Numbered from the stretch's first letter, positions 6,091 through 12,776 are shown. The stretch is DNA of 17,221 nucleotides from CAYILC01 sp964364145 (GCA_964364145.1 CAYILC010000013.1:1-17221); one strand, 5' to 3'. Numbers and translations: made by a program. Notes: a model not told the origin generated them from the letters alone.

Positions 6091-7986
6091 ATGGCCCTTC
6101 AACTGCCCACTATTCCATCACTCGGTTCTTTGTTTGGCAAAAAGAAAGCCCCTGCCAACGTAAACGCCATAGCCTCAACCGATCCGAACGCTCAAACCGC
6201 GGCCACCATCGCAGACCAACAAGCACAACAATCACAACAAGAGCTCAAGTCTTTTTCTTCCGGCCTAGTGAGTATTCAGGACATTATTTCTCCAGAGGCC
6301 ATTGAGGTAGATTTTTCGTTTCAAAAAATCAACAACATTTACACACGCACGTTGTTTGTAGCCGGCTATCCGCGAACCGTTCCCGCAAACTGGCTTTCTC
6401 CACTCATTAACTTTCCACACTCACTGGATATTTCCATGCACATTTTCCCGGTTGAAGTGAAAAAAATCCTCGATGACTTACGAAGAAAAATTACCGAGAT
6501 GGAGGCCGAGATCAGCTCAGATATTAAGCAGGGAAAACTTAGCAATATTAATACCGAGATTAAGTTGGAAGACGCGCGTTCAATTCAAGAACAGCTCGCA
6601 AAGGGGGCCGAACGCTTCTATCAATTTGGTTTATACATCACCATCAGCGCGGAATCTATTGATGAATTAGACAAGGTCACAAATCAAATTCGGTCAATGC
6701 TGGGCTCATTGCTCATAGTGAGCAAGGTTGCCGCACTCCAAATGGAGGACGGTTTTAAAACCACCCTGCCAATTGGCCTAGACAAACTTCTTATTACAAG
6801 AAACATGGATACAACTTCTCTTGCAACAACGTTCCCTTTTACGTCCGCAGAACTTACAAGTGATAAAGGCGTTCTCTATGGAATCAACGAGCACAACGAG
6901 TCCCTTGTGGTGTTCGACCGGTTTAGTCTGGAGAACGCGAACATGGTTGTTTTTGCAAAGTCTGGTGCCGGAAAGTCGTATGCGGTGAAGTTGGAGGCAC
7001 TGCGCCAACTCATGTTCGACGCCGAGGTGATTATCTTGGATCCAGAACACGAGTACGAGGAATTGTGTACGGCGGTTGGGGGTGAATATATCAACTTTTC
7101 GTTCGACTCTCCCAAAAAAATCAATCCATTCGATTTATCTGCCGTCTATGAGGATGGCGAGAACGAACTGGGAATGAAAATTATTTCCATCCACACGCTG
7201 TTAAAAATTATGATGGGCGAACTCTCTCCAACAGAAGACGCAATGTTGGATCGGGCGTTGGTTGCGGCATATAAAGCCAAGGGGATTACGCCAGACCCAG
7301 CCACACAAGCAAATGAGCCGCCGCTCATGGAGGATTTGTACAAGGCGCTGATTGGCATGGAGAGTTCCGAAGCTCAGAATCTATCGGCTAGACTGGAGAA
7401 ATTTATCAAAGGATCGTTCCGCGGCATCTTTGACCAAAAGTCCAACTTTGACTTAAAAAATCAGTTCACGGTTTTTTCTGTGCGCGATATTGAGGATGAC
7501 CTGCGCCCCATCGCCATGTTCCTCATCCTTGATTTCATCTGGACGCGTATTCGCAAAAAACTCAAACGCCGCATCTTAATTATCGATGAGGCGTGGTACT
7601 TTATGAAGTATAAAGATAGCGCAAACTTTATTCACTCGATCGCAAAGCGGGCGCGCAAGTATTATCTTGGTATCACTACTATCACGCAGGACGTTGAAGA
7701 TTTCTTAAATAATGATTATGGAAAAGCAATTGTGACCAACTCCTCCATCCAGTTCCTTATGAAGCAGTCCAGCGCGGCCATTCCATATCTTTCGCAAGTA
7801 TTCTTCCTTAGTGAGGGTGAAAAGCGGTTTTTGATGGCGTGTGACGTTGGAGAGGGCTTGTTTTTTGCGGGACAGAACCACGTCGCATTGCGCGTGATTG
7901 CGTCACCCGAAGAGCACGAACTCATTACCACAAACCCTGAAGAAATCTTGCAAAGACGCGCGGCCACACAACAGAAGATTGTGTGA
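6091..7986 (+). CDS. virB4: VirB4-family type IV secretion ATPase
   Basis: This 631-aa protein is a T4SS motor ATPase of the VirB4/TraC (TrbE-like) group. A low-complexity Ala/Gln-rich N-terminus (about 1-65) is followed by the VirB4 N-terminal domain (about 70-270: VDFSFQKINNIYTRTLFVAGYPRTV, then GLYITISAESIDELDKVTNQI). The Walker A motif is AKSGAGKS at 289-296. EHEYEEL follows about 35 residues later. Walker B is RILIIDEAWYFM, with D499/E500. A downstream TTITQDVEDFLNNDYGKAIVTNSSIQFLMKQ stretch (in parts) is the conserved VirB4 sensor/C-terminal region. The length is short for VirB4 because the N-terminal half is partly carried by the preceding TraC-like protein. It would use ATP hydrolysis at the membrane base to build a pilus or move substrate. 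It converges on dnaN, with 25 nt between the stops. The family call is firm; what the apparatus transports is unknown. Confidence 0.93.
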   Translation: MALQLPTIPSLGSLFGKKKAPANVNAIASTDPNAQTAATIADQQAQQSQQELKSFSSGLVSIQDIISPEAIEVDFSFQKINNIYTRTLFVAGYPRTVPANWLSPLINFPHSLDISMHIFPVEVKKILDDLRRKITEMEAEISSDIKQGKLSNINTEIKLEDARSIQEQLAKGAERFYQFGLYITISAESIDELDKVTNQIRSMLGSLLIVSKVAALQMEDGFKTTLPIGLDKLLITRNMDTTSLATTFPFTSAELTSDKGVLYGINEHNESLVVFDRFSLENANMVVFAKSGAGKSYAVKLEALRQLMFDAEVIILDPEHEYEELCTAVGGEYINFSFDSPKKINPFDLSAVYEDGENELGMKIISIHTLLKIMMGELSPTEDAMLDRALVAAYKAKGITPDPATQANEPPLMEDLYKALIGMESSEAQNLSARLEKFIKGSFRGIFDQKSNFDLKNQFTVFSVRDIEDDLRPIAMFLILDFIWTRIRKKLKRRILIIDEAWYFMKYKDSANFIHSIAKRARKYYLGITTITQDVEDFLNNDYGKAIVTNSSIQFLMKQSSAAIPYLSQVFFLSEGEKRFLMACDVGEGLFFAGQNHVALRVIASPEEHELITTNPEEILQRRAATQQKIV

Positions 7987-8011
7987 GAATTTTTTATTTC
8001 ACTACAAGCGA

Positions 8012-9118
8012 CTATTTCCCCGTCACCCTAAACGGCATCACCACATAATAAAAATCTTTTTCTGTTGGAAGAGTAAACATCCCGGGTTTTAGCGACTCAT
8101 TCATCCCAAACCAAAGGTCAACATCTCCAATCGCCCCGAGAAAATCAATAAGATACTTTCCATTGAAAGAGATTTCTCCAGAACTTCCTTTGATCATTTT
8201 TATATCAACCTCGCTGTTACTTTCTCCCGTCGATGCAATAGAGGAGACAAACATTACCTTCCCGGTTATTTTCAACGTAATAATCCCGGAAACCTCTTTA
8301 CTAAACACCATTGCGGTTTTTGCCGCAGACAGCAACTCTGCGGCGGAGACCTCAATTTGCGTCTCACATTCTTGTGGGACAATGGCTCGATATGCGGGAT
8401 ACTCCCCCTCGATCATTCTTAACGCAATCACGCAATCTCCTGTGGTAAAAAATACTTGCCCAGACTCTTCTGAAAGAGCAATATCCACAGAGTCCTTTGC
8501 GAGTCTTTGAAGAATTCTCTCAACCTCTCTCATTATGCGGGCAGAAACCATGACTCCGCCACGATCCTTACATGAAACTTTTTCCACCTTTCTACTAAGG
8601 CGATATCCGTCCGTCGCTATAACCGCCAGCCCTTTTTCTCCGTACTCAAATCGTAAACAAGAGAACATTGGGCGCGTTTCATCTATGCCCGCCGCAACCC
8701 CTCCAAGCCCCAGTAGCGAAGAGAGTTGTTTTAGGTTAAGTGATATTCTTTTCCCTTTTTCTTCCGGAAATCCAGGGAAATCTTTTTCTTCTGTAATAGC
8801 TATGAAAGAGCTCGCCTTAGTAGATTTTACTAAAAGTCTCCCTCCGTCTACCATAATGTCCAATGGCCCTTGGGGTAACGTGGAAAGAAGATCCGCAAAA
8901 ACCCTTCCAGAAATAGCGACCACCCCATCCTTTTCAACCTTGCATCCAATAACTGCATGAATACTCACAGAAAGATCTGTTGCCCGAAGGTGCAGTTTCC
9001 CATCTTTGGTCTCCAGAAGAATACATGAGAGGATTGCGATGGGGGGTTTGGAAGAAATAAACTTGAGAGCATCCTGAACAGCTTTGATAAGATTTTCTTG
9101 GAGTACTCGGATTTTCAT
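8012..9118 (-). CDS. dnaN: DNA polymerase III beta subunit (sliding clamp)
   Basis: This 368-aa protein has the usual family length. It is the ring-shaped processivity clamp that tethers the replicative polymerase. It shows three topologically similar domains of about 120 residues each. It starts MKIRVLQENLIKAVQDALKF, contains ETRPMFSCLRFEYGEKGLAVIATDGYRLS in pieces (the hallmark of the second domain) and ends in VVMPFRVTGK, close to the canonical MPMR(L/I) end. The start at 9118 gives the conserved MKI N-terminus, and no upstream extension is plausible because the oriC region begins there. It lies downstream of dnaA on the same strand across the origin, the classic dnaA-oriC-dnaN order. It has its own candidate promoter (TACAAT, 9128-9133 on this strand), so it need not depend on the dnaA promoter. 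Confidence 0.97.
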   Translation of the reverse strand: MKIRVLQENLIKAVQDALKFISSKPPIAILSCILLETKDGKLHLRATDLSVSIHAVIGCKVEKDGVVAISGRVFADLLSTLPQGPLDIMVDGGRLLVKSTKASSFIAITEEKDFPGFPEEKGKRISLNLKQLSSLLGLGGVAAGIDETRPMFSCLRFEYGEKGLAVIATDGYRLSRKVEKVSCKDRGGVMVSARIMREVERILQRLAKDSVDIALSEESGQVFFTTGDCVIALRMIEGEYPAYRAIVPQECETQIEVSAAELLSAAKTAMVFSKEVSGIITLKITGKVMFVSSIASTGESNSEVDIKMIKGSSGEISFNGKYLIDFLGAIGDVDLWFGMNESLKPGMFTLPTEKDFYYVVMPFRVTGK

Positions 9119-9127
9119 ACTGCCCGC

Positions 9128-9133
9128 ATTGTA
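9128..9133 (-). promoter_or_regulatory. Candidate -10 of dnaN
   Basis: On the minus strand TACAAT is followed by 9 nt and the dnaN ATG, so the leader would be only about 2-3 nt. No Shine-Dalgarno sequence stands before the ATG. A DnaA-box-like TGTGGATAT (9136-9144, plus strand; one mismatch to TGTGGATAA) lies just upstream of the -10, where bound DnaA could block or tune transcription. Confidence 0.4.
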
Positions 9134-9187
9134 CGTGTGGATATGTAAAAAAGAAAGATCTTCCTTTCTATGAATATCTATATATGT

Positions 9188-9208
9188 TAGTAGTAGATAG
9201 TAGTAGTA
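9188..9208. repeat. TAG-triplet tract, possible DnaA-trio element
   Basis: The plus strand reads three TAG triplets, one A, three more TAG triplets and TA. In Bacillus subtilis, origin unwinding uses DnaA-trios, 3'-GAT-5' repeats (5'-TAG-3' read forward), between an AT-rich region and DnaA boxes. Here an AT-rich run lies on the left and a near-DnaA-box (TGGGGAAAA at 9210-9218) touches it on the right, matching that order. The canonical boxes are about 80 bp away. A chance simple repeat is the alternative. Confidence 0.55.
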
Positions 9209-9286
9209 CTGGGGAAAAGAGGAAAACGCGACGAGTGCCAGCCGAGTAGATTGGGGAAAATTCGTGTTGAATACTGGGTGGAGAGT

Positions 9287-9327
9287 TGTGGATAAGATTG
9301 TGGATAATCCCGGGAAAATGTGTATAA
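9287..9327. promoter_or_regulatory. Cluster of three DnaA boxes
   Basis: TGTGGATAA occurs at 9287-9295 and 9299-9307, and TGTGTATAA at 9319-9327. In reverse complement these are TTATCCACA twice and TTATACACA, all exact matches to the bacterial consensus TTATNCACA. All face the same way, with start-to-start spacing of 12 and 20 bp. This density inside the dnaA-dnaN gap is the main evidence for the origin call. Confidence 0.85.
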
Positions 9328-9427
9328 GTGGGAAAGGTTGGGTGGAGAATACACATATTCACGCATGAAAGAAAGAAACCCACACGTTTTCCCCAAAGAT
9401 ATTCACTCAAACCACAAGGCTGGTGTT

Positions 9428-10921
9428 TTATGAGGGAGTAGAAGTGAAAAAAGCAAGGCTTGTCTTGATGCCGTTTACATTCGTGCGGGTTGTCTCGTTG
9501 GAGGGAATAAGATCGCGAATCTTATTTGAGGCGTGGAGAACGCTGGTGTGATCCCTTCCGTTAAATGTTCCACCAATTTCCTCTAGGGCTATTCCAAGCT
9601 CGACGTGGAGTATATACATGGCAATATGTCTGGCCTCAACAAGGTTTTTCATGCGCGACGGGCCTCTCATGGCGGCTGTGGAAATATGGAAGTGGTTGGC
9701 AACAGTTTTAATAACATCTCCAGACTTAATATTGTGTTTGGGGAACTCTACAAGCTCTGTTCTTTCTAACATGCTGGATACCAACTCTGGGGTGAGTGGT
9801 TTTTTAAACAACACCACCTCCGAATGGAGCCTTACTATTATTCCCTCAAGTTTTCTTGTACTTTCTACTTCCGAAGCGATGCGTTGTGCCAGATCCATGG
9901 GAATCTCTAGACCAAGCTTTTTTGATTTAATAAGGATGATTGCGGTGCGAAGCTCAAAGGTGGGTTGTTGAATATCAATAATAAGACCCGCCTCAAAACG
10001 CGACTTTAGACGATCTTCAAGGAGGTGGATCTCGTGCGGGGGGCGATCAGAGGTTAAAATGATTTGGCCGCCGGCCGGCATAATTGCGTTAAAGGTGTGA
10101 AAAAACTCCTCTTGTACGGTGTTTTTTCCGGCAATAAACTGGATGTCGTCAACCAACAAGATTTGGTACGAACGAAAGCGCTGTTTGAGTTGAATGGTTT
10201 TTTTCTGTTGTATTGCCGCCACAATCTCGTTGGTAAATTGTTCGCCAGTCGTATAGAAAATAGAGGAGTCTGGGTTTTTTCGTAAAATATTATTACCGAT
10301 GGCCTGCATAAGATGGGTCTTCCCCACCCCAACACCCCCATACAAAAACAGCGGATTGTATGCTTTGCCTGGATTTTGTGAAACAGCAATTGCTCCGGCG
10401 TGAGCCATCTCATTGCTTGTTGAGACGGCGAAGGTTTCGAAAACGTAGTCTTCGCGCAACCCCGCTTTATGCAACGCGTTGTGAAAGACTTGTTCTTGAA
10501 ACTGCTGTATAGGTTGAGAGTATTGTTGAAAAAGGGTTGGGGGCTGGCTGTTTTGTTGCGATTGGTGCCTAAAATACTGCGTTGGTGATTTTTTTTGAGA
10601 TTGTGACAAAGGGACTGCTTGTGCAGACGAAATGTTTGCCGCATCTTTTTTTACAGACATAGTGAACTGGAGTTCGTTCTTTTTTCCAGTAATGCGATCG
10701 AGAGCGTCCTTGATTTGAGCATAGAGACGCTCTTCAAGCATTTGATGGTGATATGGACTGTTGGTTGCTAAAGTAATAATTCTTCGATCCTCACCAACCT
10801 CTTTTATCTCGGTTATGTGTGAGCTTTTTATCCACATAGTAAATGTTCCAGGCGACAATGTGGTTTGAAGGTCGCCGTTCACTGTTTCCCAAAGCTTGTC
10901 AGGGGTCAAAGGTGTTGCCAT
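9428..10921 (-). CDS. dnaA: Chromosomal replication initiator protein DnaA
   Basis: This 497-aa AAA+ initiator binds DnaA boxes, melts the origin and helps load the helicase. I chose the ATG at 10921 (MATPLTPDKLWETVNG) because domain I of the family begins there; an in-frame extension to 10984 adds 21 residues without family character. GGAG lies 11 nt upstream. Domain I covers about 1-85. The domain II linker (about 90-150) is Gln/Ser-rich. AAA+ domain III has Walker A GGVGVGKT at 195-202, Walker B ILLVDD at 254-259 and EDRLKSRF holding the arginine finger (R308). Domain IV carries the DnaA signature, from MRGPSRMKNLVEARH to GRDHTSVLHA (about 418-464), which reads the DnaA box. It is divergent from rpmH and lies upstream of dnaN across oriC. 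DnaA-box-like sites upstream suggest autoregulation. Confidence 0.97.
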   Translation of the reverse strand: MATPLTPDKLWETVNGDLQTTLSPGTFTMWIKSSHITEIKEVGEDRRIITLATNSPYHHQMLEERLYAQIKDALDRITGKKNELQFTMSVKKDAANISSAQAVPLSQSQKKSPTQYFRHQSQQNSQPPTLFQQYSQPIQQFQEQVFHNALHKAGLREDYVFETFAVSTSNEMAHAGAIAVSQNPGKAYNPLFLYGGVGVGKTHLMQAIGNNILRKNPDSSIFYTTGEQFTNEIVAAIQQKKTIQLKQRFRSYQILLVDDIQFIAGKNTVQEEFFHTFNAIMPAGGQIILTSDRPPHEIHLLEDRLKSRFEAGLIIDIQQPTFELRTAIILIKSKKLGLEIPMDLAQRIASEVESTRKLEGIIVRLHSEVVLFKKPLTPELVSSMLERTELVEFPKHNIKSGDVIKTVANHFHISTAAMRGPSRMKNLVEARHIAMYILHVELGIALEEIGGTFNGRDHTSVLHASNKIRDLIPSNETTRTNVNGIKTSLAFFTSTPS

Positions 10922-11173
10922 GTATATTTGTGCTCCGCGCCACATATATTGAGGTATGTACAGTCGGGAAAAGCAATTGTTCACAACAGAAATATATAAT
11001 TGTGAATATCTTGCTTTTTTCTAGGCAGGAGAATGAAACTTATTCACATAGTAACGAGTTTTGTTTTTAGATGCAAGCGGGAACTGTTGACGGGTGGAAA
11101 TTATTGGTTTACCGAGAGTTTACAGTAGTGGCGGGTGGTGGCGCATTCTCAAGTCTTCTGATACAATCCCCAC
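10922..11173. promoter_or_regulatory. Divergent dnaA / rpmH regulatory region with DnaA-box-like sites
   Basis: This 252-nt region separates the dnaA start from the rpmH start and holds no gene I can support. TTATTCACA at 11040-11048 matches TTATNCACA exactly. TTGTTCACA (10977-10985) and TGTGAATAT (11001-11009, reverse ATATTCACA) each differ at one position. The last two form an inverted pair of TTCACAA/TTGTGAA cores 20 bp apart (10980-10986 and 11000-11006), centred in the likely dnaA promoter. DnaA autoregulation is the simple reading. I could not fix the dnaA -10; TATATG- and TACATA-like hexamers on the minus strand are candidates. Confidence 0.5.
11159..11167 (+). promoter_or_regulatory. 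Extended -10 promoter of rpmH
   Basis: TGaTACAAT is a good extended -10. The hexamer 11162-11167 is followed by 6 nt and the rpmH ATG at 11174, so transcription should begin at or within a base or two of the start codon. No Shine-Dalgarno site is present, consistent with a leaderless mRNA. Confidence 0.55.
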
Positions 11174-11317
11174 ATGGCAAAAACATTCCGAACTTGGCAA
11201 CCCAAAAAAAAGAAGCGCGCGCGAACACACGGATTTTTGAAACGCGTGGCGACACGACTTGGTCGCAAACTTCTTGGTCGACGTAGAGCTAAGGGCCGCG
11301 CGCGTTTGACTGTTTAA
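11174..11317 (+). CDS. rpmH: 50S ribosomal protein L34
   Basis: This 47-residue, very basic protein is the small L34 subunit of the large ribosomal particle. The sequence MAKTFRTWQPKKKKRARTHG continues into FLKR, a GRKLLGRRRAKGRARLTV end and a TAA stop, matching the family pattern of TYQPSKRKRxRTHGF and GRxVLxxRRxKGRxRLT in order. It is 1-3 residues longer than the common 44-46. The gene is short and overlaps other open frames, but the protein is unmistakable. It is divergent from dnaA and followed after 51 nt by rnpA, the conserved bacterial order. Its candidate promoter lies 6 nt before the ATG. Confidence 0.97.
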   Translation: MAKTFRTWQPKKKKRARTHGFLKRVATRLGRKLLGRRRAKGRARLTV

Positions 11318-11356
11318 GACGAGTTTTGTCAACGTTGTTTCTCCAATTTTAGAGCG

Positions 11357-11362
11357 TACAAT
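11357..11362 (+). promoter_or_regulatory. Candidate -10 of rnpA
   Basis: TACAAT followed by 6 nt (AGCACC) and the rnpA ATG repeats exactly the rpmH arrangement. There is no Shine-Dalgarno site. If active, rnpA has its own leaderless transcript in addition to read-through from rpmH. Confidence 0.45.
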
Positions 11363-11368
11363 AGCACC

Positions 11369-11701
11369 ATGCTTTCTCGTTCTCACCGCCTCCCCCTTCG
11401 CAGTATTCCAGATGCTTTTCGGCGTTTTCATCGCAGAAGCTCGCAGACGATGAATTTTTTATGGTTTCCGAATGATGTTTTTCTTTCTCGAGGAGCGGTG
11501 GTGGTGCCAGCTTCAGTAATTCCACTCGCGACCGACCGCAATCGGATCAAACGCGTTGTTCGAAGCACATTATATGAATGGTTTCTTGCCCAACCAATCG
11601 AAAAACAACCAGTAGATCTGGTGATCTATATTCGGTCGCGAAATGAAGAAAAAATTCTTGAGGACCTCCAGCAGTTTTTAGATGGACTCTCACAAAACTA
11701 A
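11369..11701 (+). CDS. rnpA: Ribonuclease P protein component
   Basis: This 110-aa basic protein assists the RNase P RNA in trimming tRNA 5' ends. It begins MLSRSHRLPLRSIPDAFRRF, comparable to the family's MLxKxxRLxxxxdFxxvf start. It carries the RNR signature ATDRNRIKRVVRSTL (residues about 53-67), the RNA-contacting helix, followed by a conserved hydrophobic strand (VDLVIYIRSR) and a C-terminal helix. The length is typical. It lies between rpmH and yidD as in most bacteria. The RNase P RNA gene itself is not in this window. Confidence 0.93.
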   Translation: MLSRSHRLPLRSIPDAFRRFHRRSSQTMNFLWFPNDVFLSRGAVVVPASVIPLATDRNRIKRVVRSTLYEWFLAQPIEKQPVDLVIYIRSRNEEKILEDLQQFLDGLSQN

Positions 11702-11706
11702 CGCAA

Positions 11707-11943
11707 ATGACAAAAACAACCCCAGGTTCCCTCTCCCCCACTCAGCACCTTGCAGTTTTTTTCATTCGTGTATATCAAACACTTAAACCTGCCTTAGATG
11801 CTATACAAAGATCTGTGTTTGGATCGGTTCCGCAATGTAAACACTCCCCCACCTGCAGCGAGTACGCCATAGAGTGCATCCGTAAGTATGGTACAATGCG
11901 GGGTATCTTTTTAGGAACAAAACACATCTTACACTGCAGATAG
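11707..11943 (+). CDS. yidD: YidD-type membrane protein insertion efficiency factor (short C-terminus)
   Basis: This 78-aa YidD-family protein sits between rnpA and yidC as usual. It is thought to work at the inner face of the membrane with YidC. It has an amphipathic N-terminal helix (HLAVFFIRVYQTLKPAL) and the family core QCKHSPTCSEYAIECIRKYG, then MRGIFLGTKHILHCR, including three Cys of the usual pattern (CxxxPTCSxYA and the final C). The protein stops right after HCR. The usual C-terminal continuation with PWxxGGxDPVP is absent, and I found no such sequence in the other frames before yidC. There is no Shine-Dalgarno site. The start is 5 nt after the rnpA stop. Confidence 0.9.
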   Translation: MTKTTPGSLSPTQHLAVFFIRVYQTLKPALDAIQRSVFGSVPQCKHSPTCSEYAIECIRKYGTMRGIFLGTKHILHCR

Positions 11944-11954
11944 AGTTGAATCAT

Positions 11955-12731
11955 ATGTTTTCATTTATTACCGATCCACTTCTCCAATTTCTTCTTTTCC
12001 TCTATAGGAACATTGGCGATTTTGGCGTCTCGATCATTGTTTTTACATTTATTTTGAGAATGGTGCTGTTTCCACTCTCGGTTCCGGCAATCAAGTCGCA
12101 GAAAAAGATTCAAAACCTTAAGCCAGAGTTGGATAAGTTAAAAAAACAGTTTGGTCATGACAAGAAAAAACATCAAGAAGAGCAGATGAAGTTGTATCAA
12201 CTGCACAAAATTAATCCAGCAGCTGGCTGTATCCCCTATCTTTTGCAGTTCGTTGTATTAATCGCGTTGTATCAAGTTCTTAATACCTTTCTCAATACGA
12301 AAGAGATTAGTGGCCTAACGATAAACACGTTGTTTTTAGGATTTGATCTTGCGAAGCCGGATAAAACATATGTCTTACCAATCTTGGCTGGAGTTACGCA
12401 GCTGGTGCTCTCACTTATGATTCTTCCAGGGGTGGAAACACACAATCTTGTTCCAGACAATGCAAAGTCCAAAAAAATCCAGGAATTAAATAAAAAAGAG
12501 GAAGGCGTCCAAGATATGGCTGAAGCAATGCAGAAGCAGATGGTGTTTATGATGCCTGTGGTTACCGGCATCGCCGCATTTAGTTTCCCCGCAGGACTTG
12601 CGATGTATTGGGTGGTTTCTACGATATTTAGTATTGGACAACAGTGGATCATTTCAGGGCCGGGCGGCCTCTTTATCTTCTCTCGCCAAGCCGTGCAATG
12701 GGTGCGGAATAAGATGCTAGATACTAGATAA
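11955..12731 (+). CDS. yidC: Membrane protein insertase YidC (short, Oxa1-like form)
   Basis: This 258-aa insertase places membrane proteins in the cytoplasmic membrane. I chose the ATG at 11955 (MFSFITDPLLQFLLFLYRNI) over a TTG at 11946 because it matches the usual YidC start. The large periplasmic domain of Gram-negative YidC is absent, as in Gram-positive and CPR forms. The first core span carries the conserved Arg (R35 in FILRMVLFPLS). A basic cytosolic hairpin follows (KSQKKIQNLKPELDKLKKQF), then NPAAGCIPYLLQF, the family hallmark, and further spans through FSFPAGLAMYWVVSTIFSIGQQW, also a hallmark. The last five codons and the TAA are part of a CTAG palindrome (12712-12747), so the end of the protein may have been shaped by that repeat. 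Confidence 0.94.
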   Translation: MFSFITDPLLQFLLFLYRNIGDFGVSIIVFTFILRMVLFPLSVPAIKSQKKIQNLKPELDKLKKQFGHDKKKHQEEQMKLYQLHKINPAAGCIPYLLQFVVLIALYQVLNTFLNTKEISGLTINTLFLGFDLAKPDKTYVLPILAGVTQLVLSLMILPGVETHNLVPDNAKSKKIQELNKKEEGVQDMAEAMQKQMVFMMPVVTGIAAFSFPAGLAMYWVVSTIFSIGQQWIISGPGGLFIFSRQAVQWVRNKMLDTR

Positions 12732-12747
12732 CTAGTATCTAGCATCT
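12712..12747. repeat. CTAG-type palindrome overlapping the end of yidC
   Basis: The arms 12712-12727 and 12732-12747 are perfect 16-bp reverse complements around the loop ATAA. The yidC stop codon TAA (12729-12731) lies exactly in the loop and the left arm encodes the last residues of YidC. The arms share the units AGATGCTA and CTAG with the palindrome at 3981-4029. No T-run follows, so a simple intrinsic terminator is unlikely. Confidence 0.88.
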
Positions 12748-12770
12748 ACATAGGCAAAAACTAGTCATAA

Positions 12771-12776
12771 AAAGGA
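12771..12776 (+). promoter_or_regulatory. Shine-Dalgarno site of the jag-like gene
   Basis: An AAAGGAG sequence stands about 6-7 nt before the ATG at 12783. It supports this start and contrasts with rpmH, rnpA and the PrgI gene, which have none. Confidence 0.6.

Larger units (their letters stand above)
9119..9427. other. Probable chromosomal replication origin (oriC) between dnaA and dnaN
   Basis: This 309-bp gene-free stretch separates dnaA from dnaN, the position of oriC or its unwinding site in many bacteria. From dnaN toward dnaA it holds an ATATCCACA-type near-box (9136-9144), an AT-rich run with TATCTATATATG (about 9175-9186), a TAG-triplet tract (9188-9208), two TGGGGAAAA motifs (9210-9218, 9252-9260), three DnaA boxes (9287-9327) and a third copy of the same motif inverted (TTTTCCCCA, 9387-9395). 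Open frames on the minus strand here have no codon character or homology I can recognise. The location call is strong; which part is the unwinding element is inference. Confidence 0.85.

Noticed and set aside
7981..8012. Hairpin between VirB4 and dnaN as a bidirectional terminator
   Set aside because: GTGA-AAT pairs with ATT-TCAC only through a bulge, the stem is short and AT-rich, and the T-run is in the loop instead of after the stem.
9168..9410. Open frames of 69-80 codons on the minus strand across the dnaA-dnaN gap
   Set aside because: They run over DnaA boxes and the TAG tract, have odd composition and no homology I recognise. The region is better explained as oriC.
10054..10644. A 196-codon minus-strand open frame inside dnaA
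   Set aside because: It is another frame of dnaA, whose own frame shows all expected motifs. The alternate product has no domain pattern.
11071..11431. Longer open frames overlapping rpmH on both strands
   Set aside because: They overlap the clear L34 coding frame and show no domain character. L34 is short but unmistakable.
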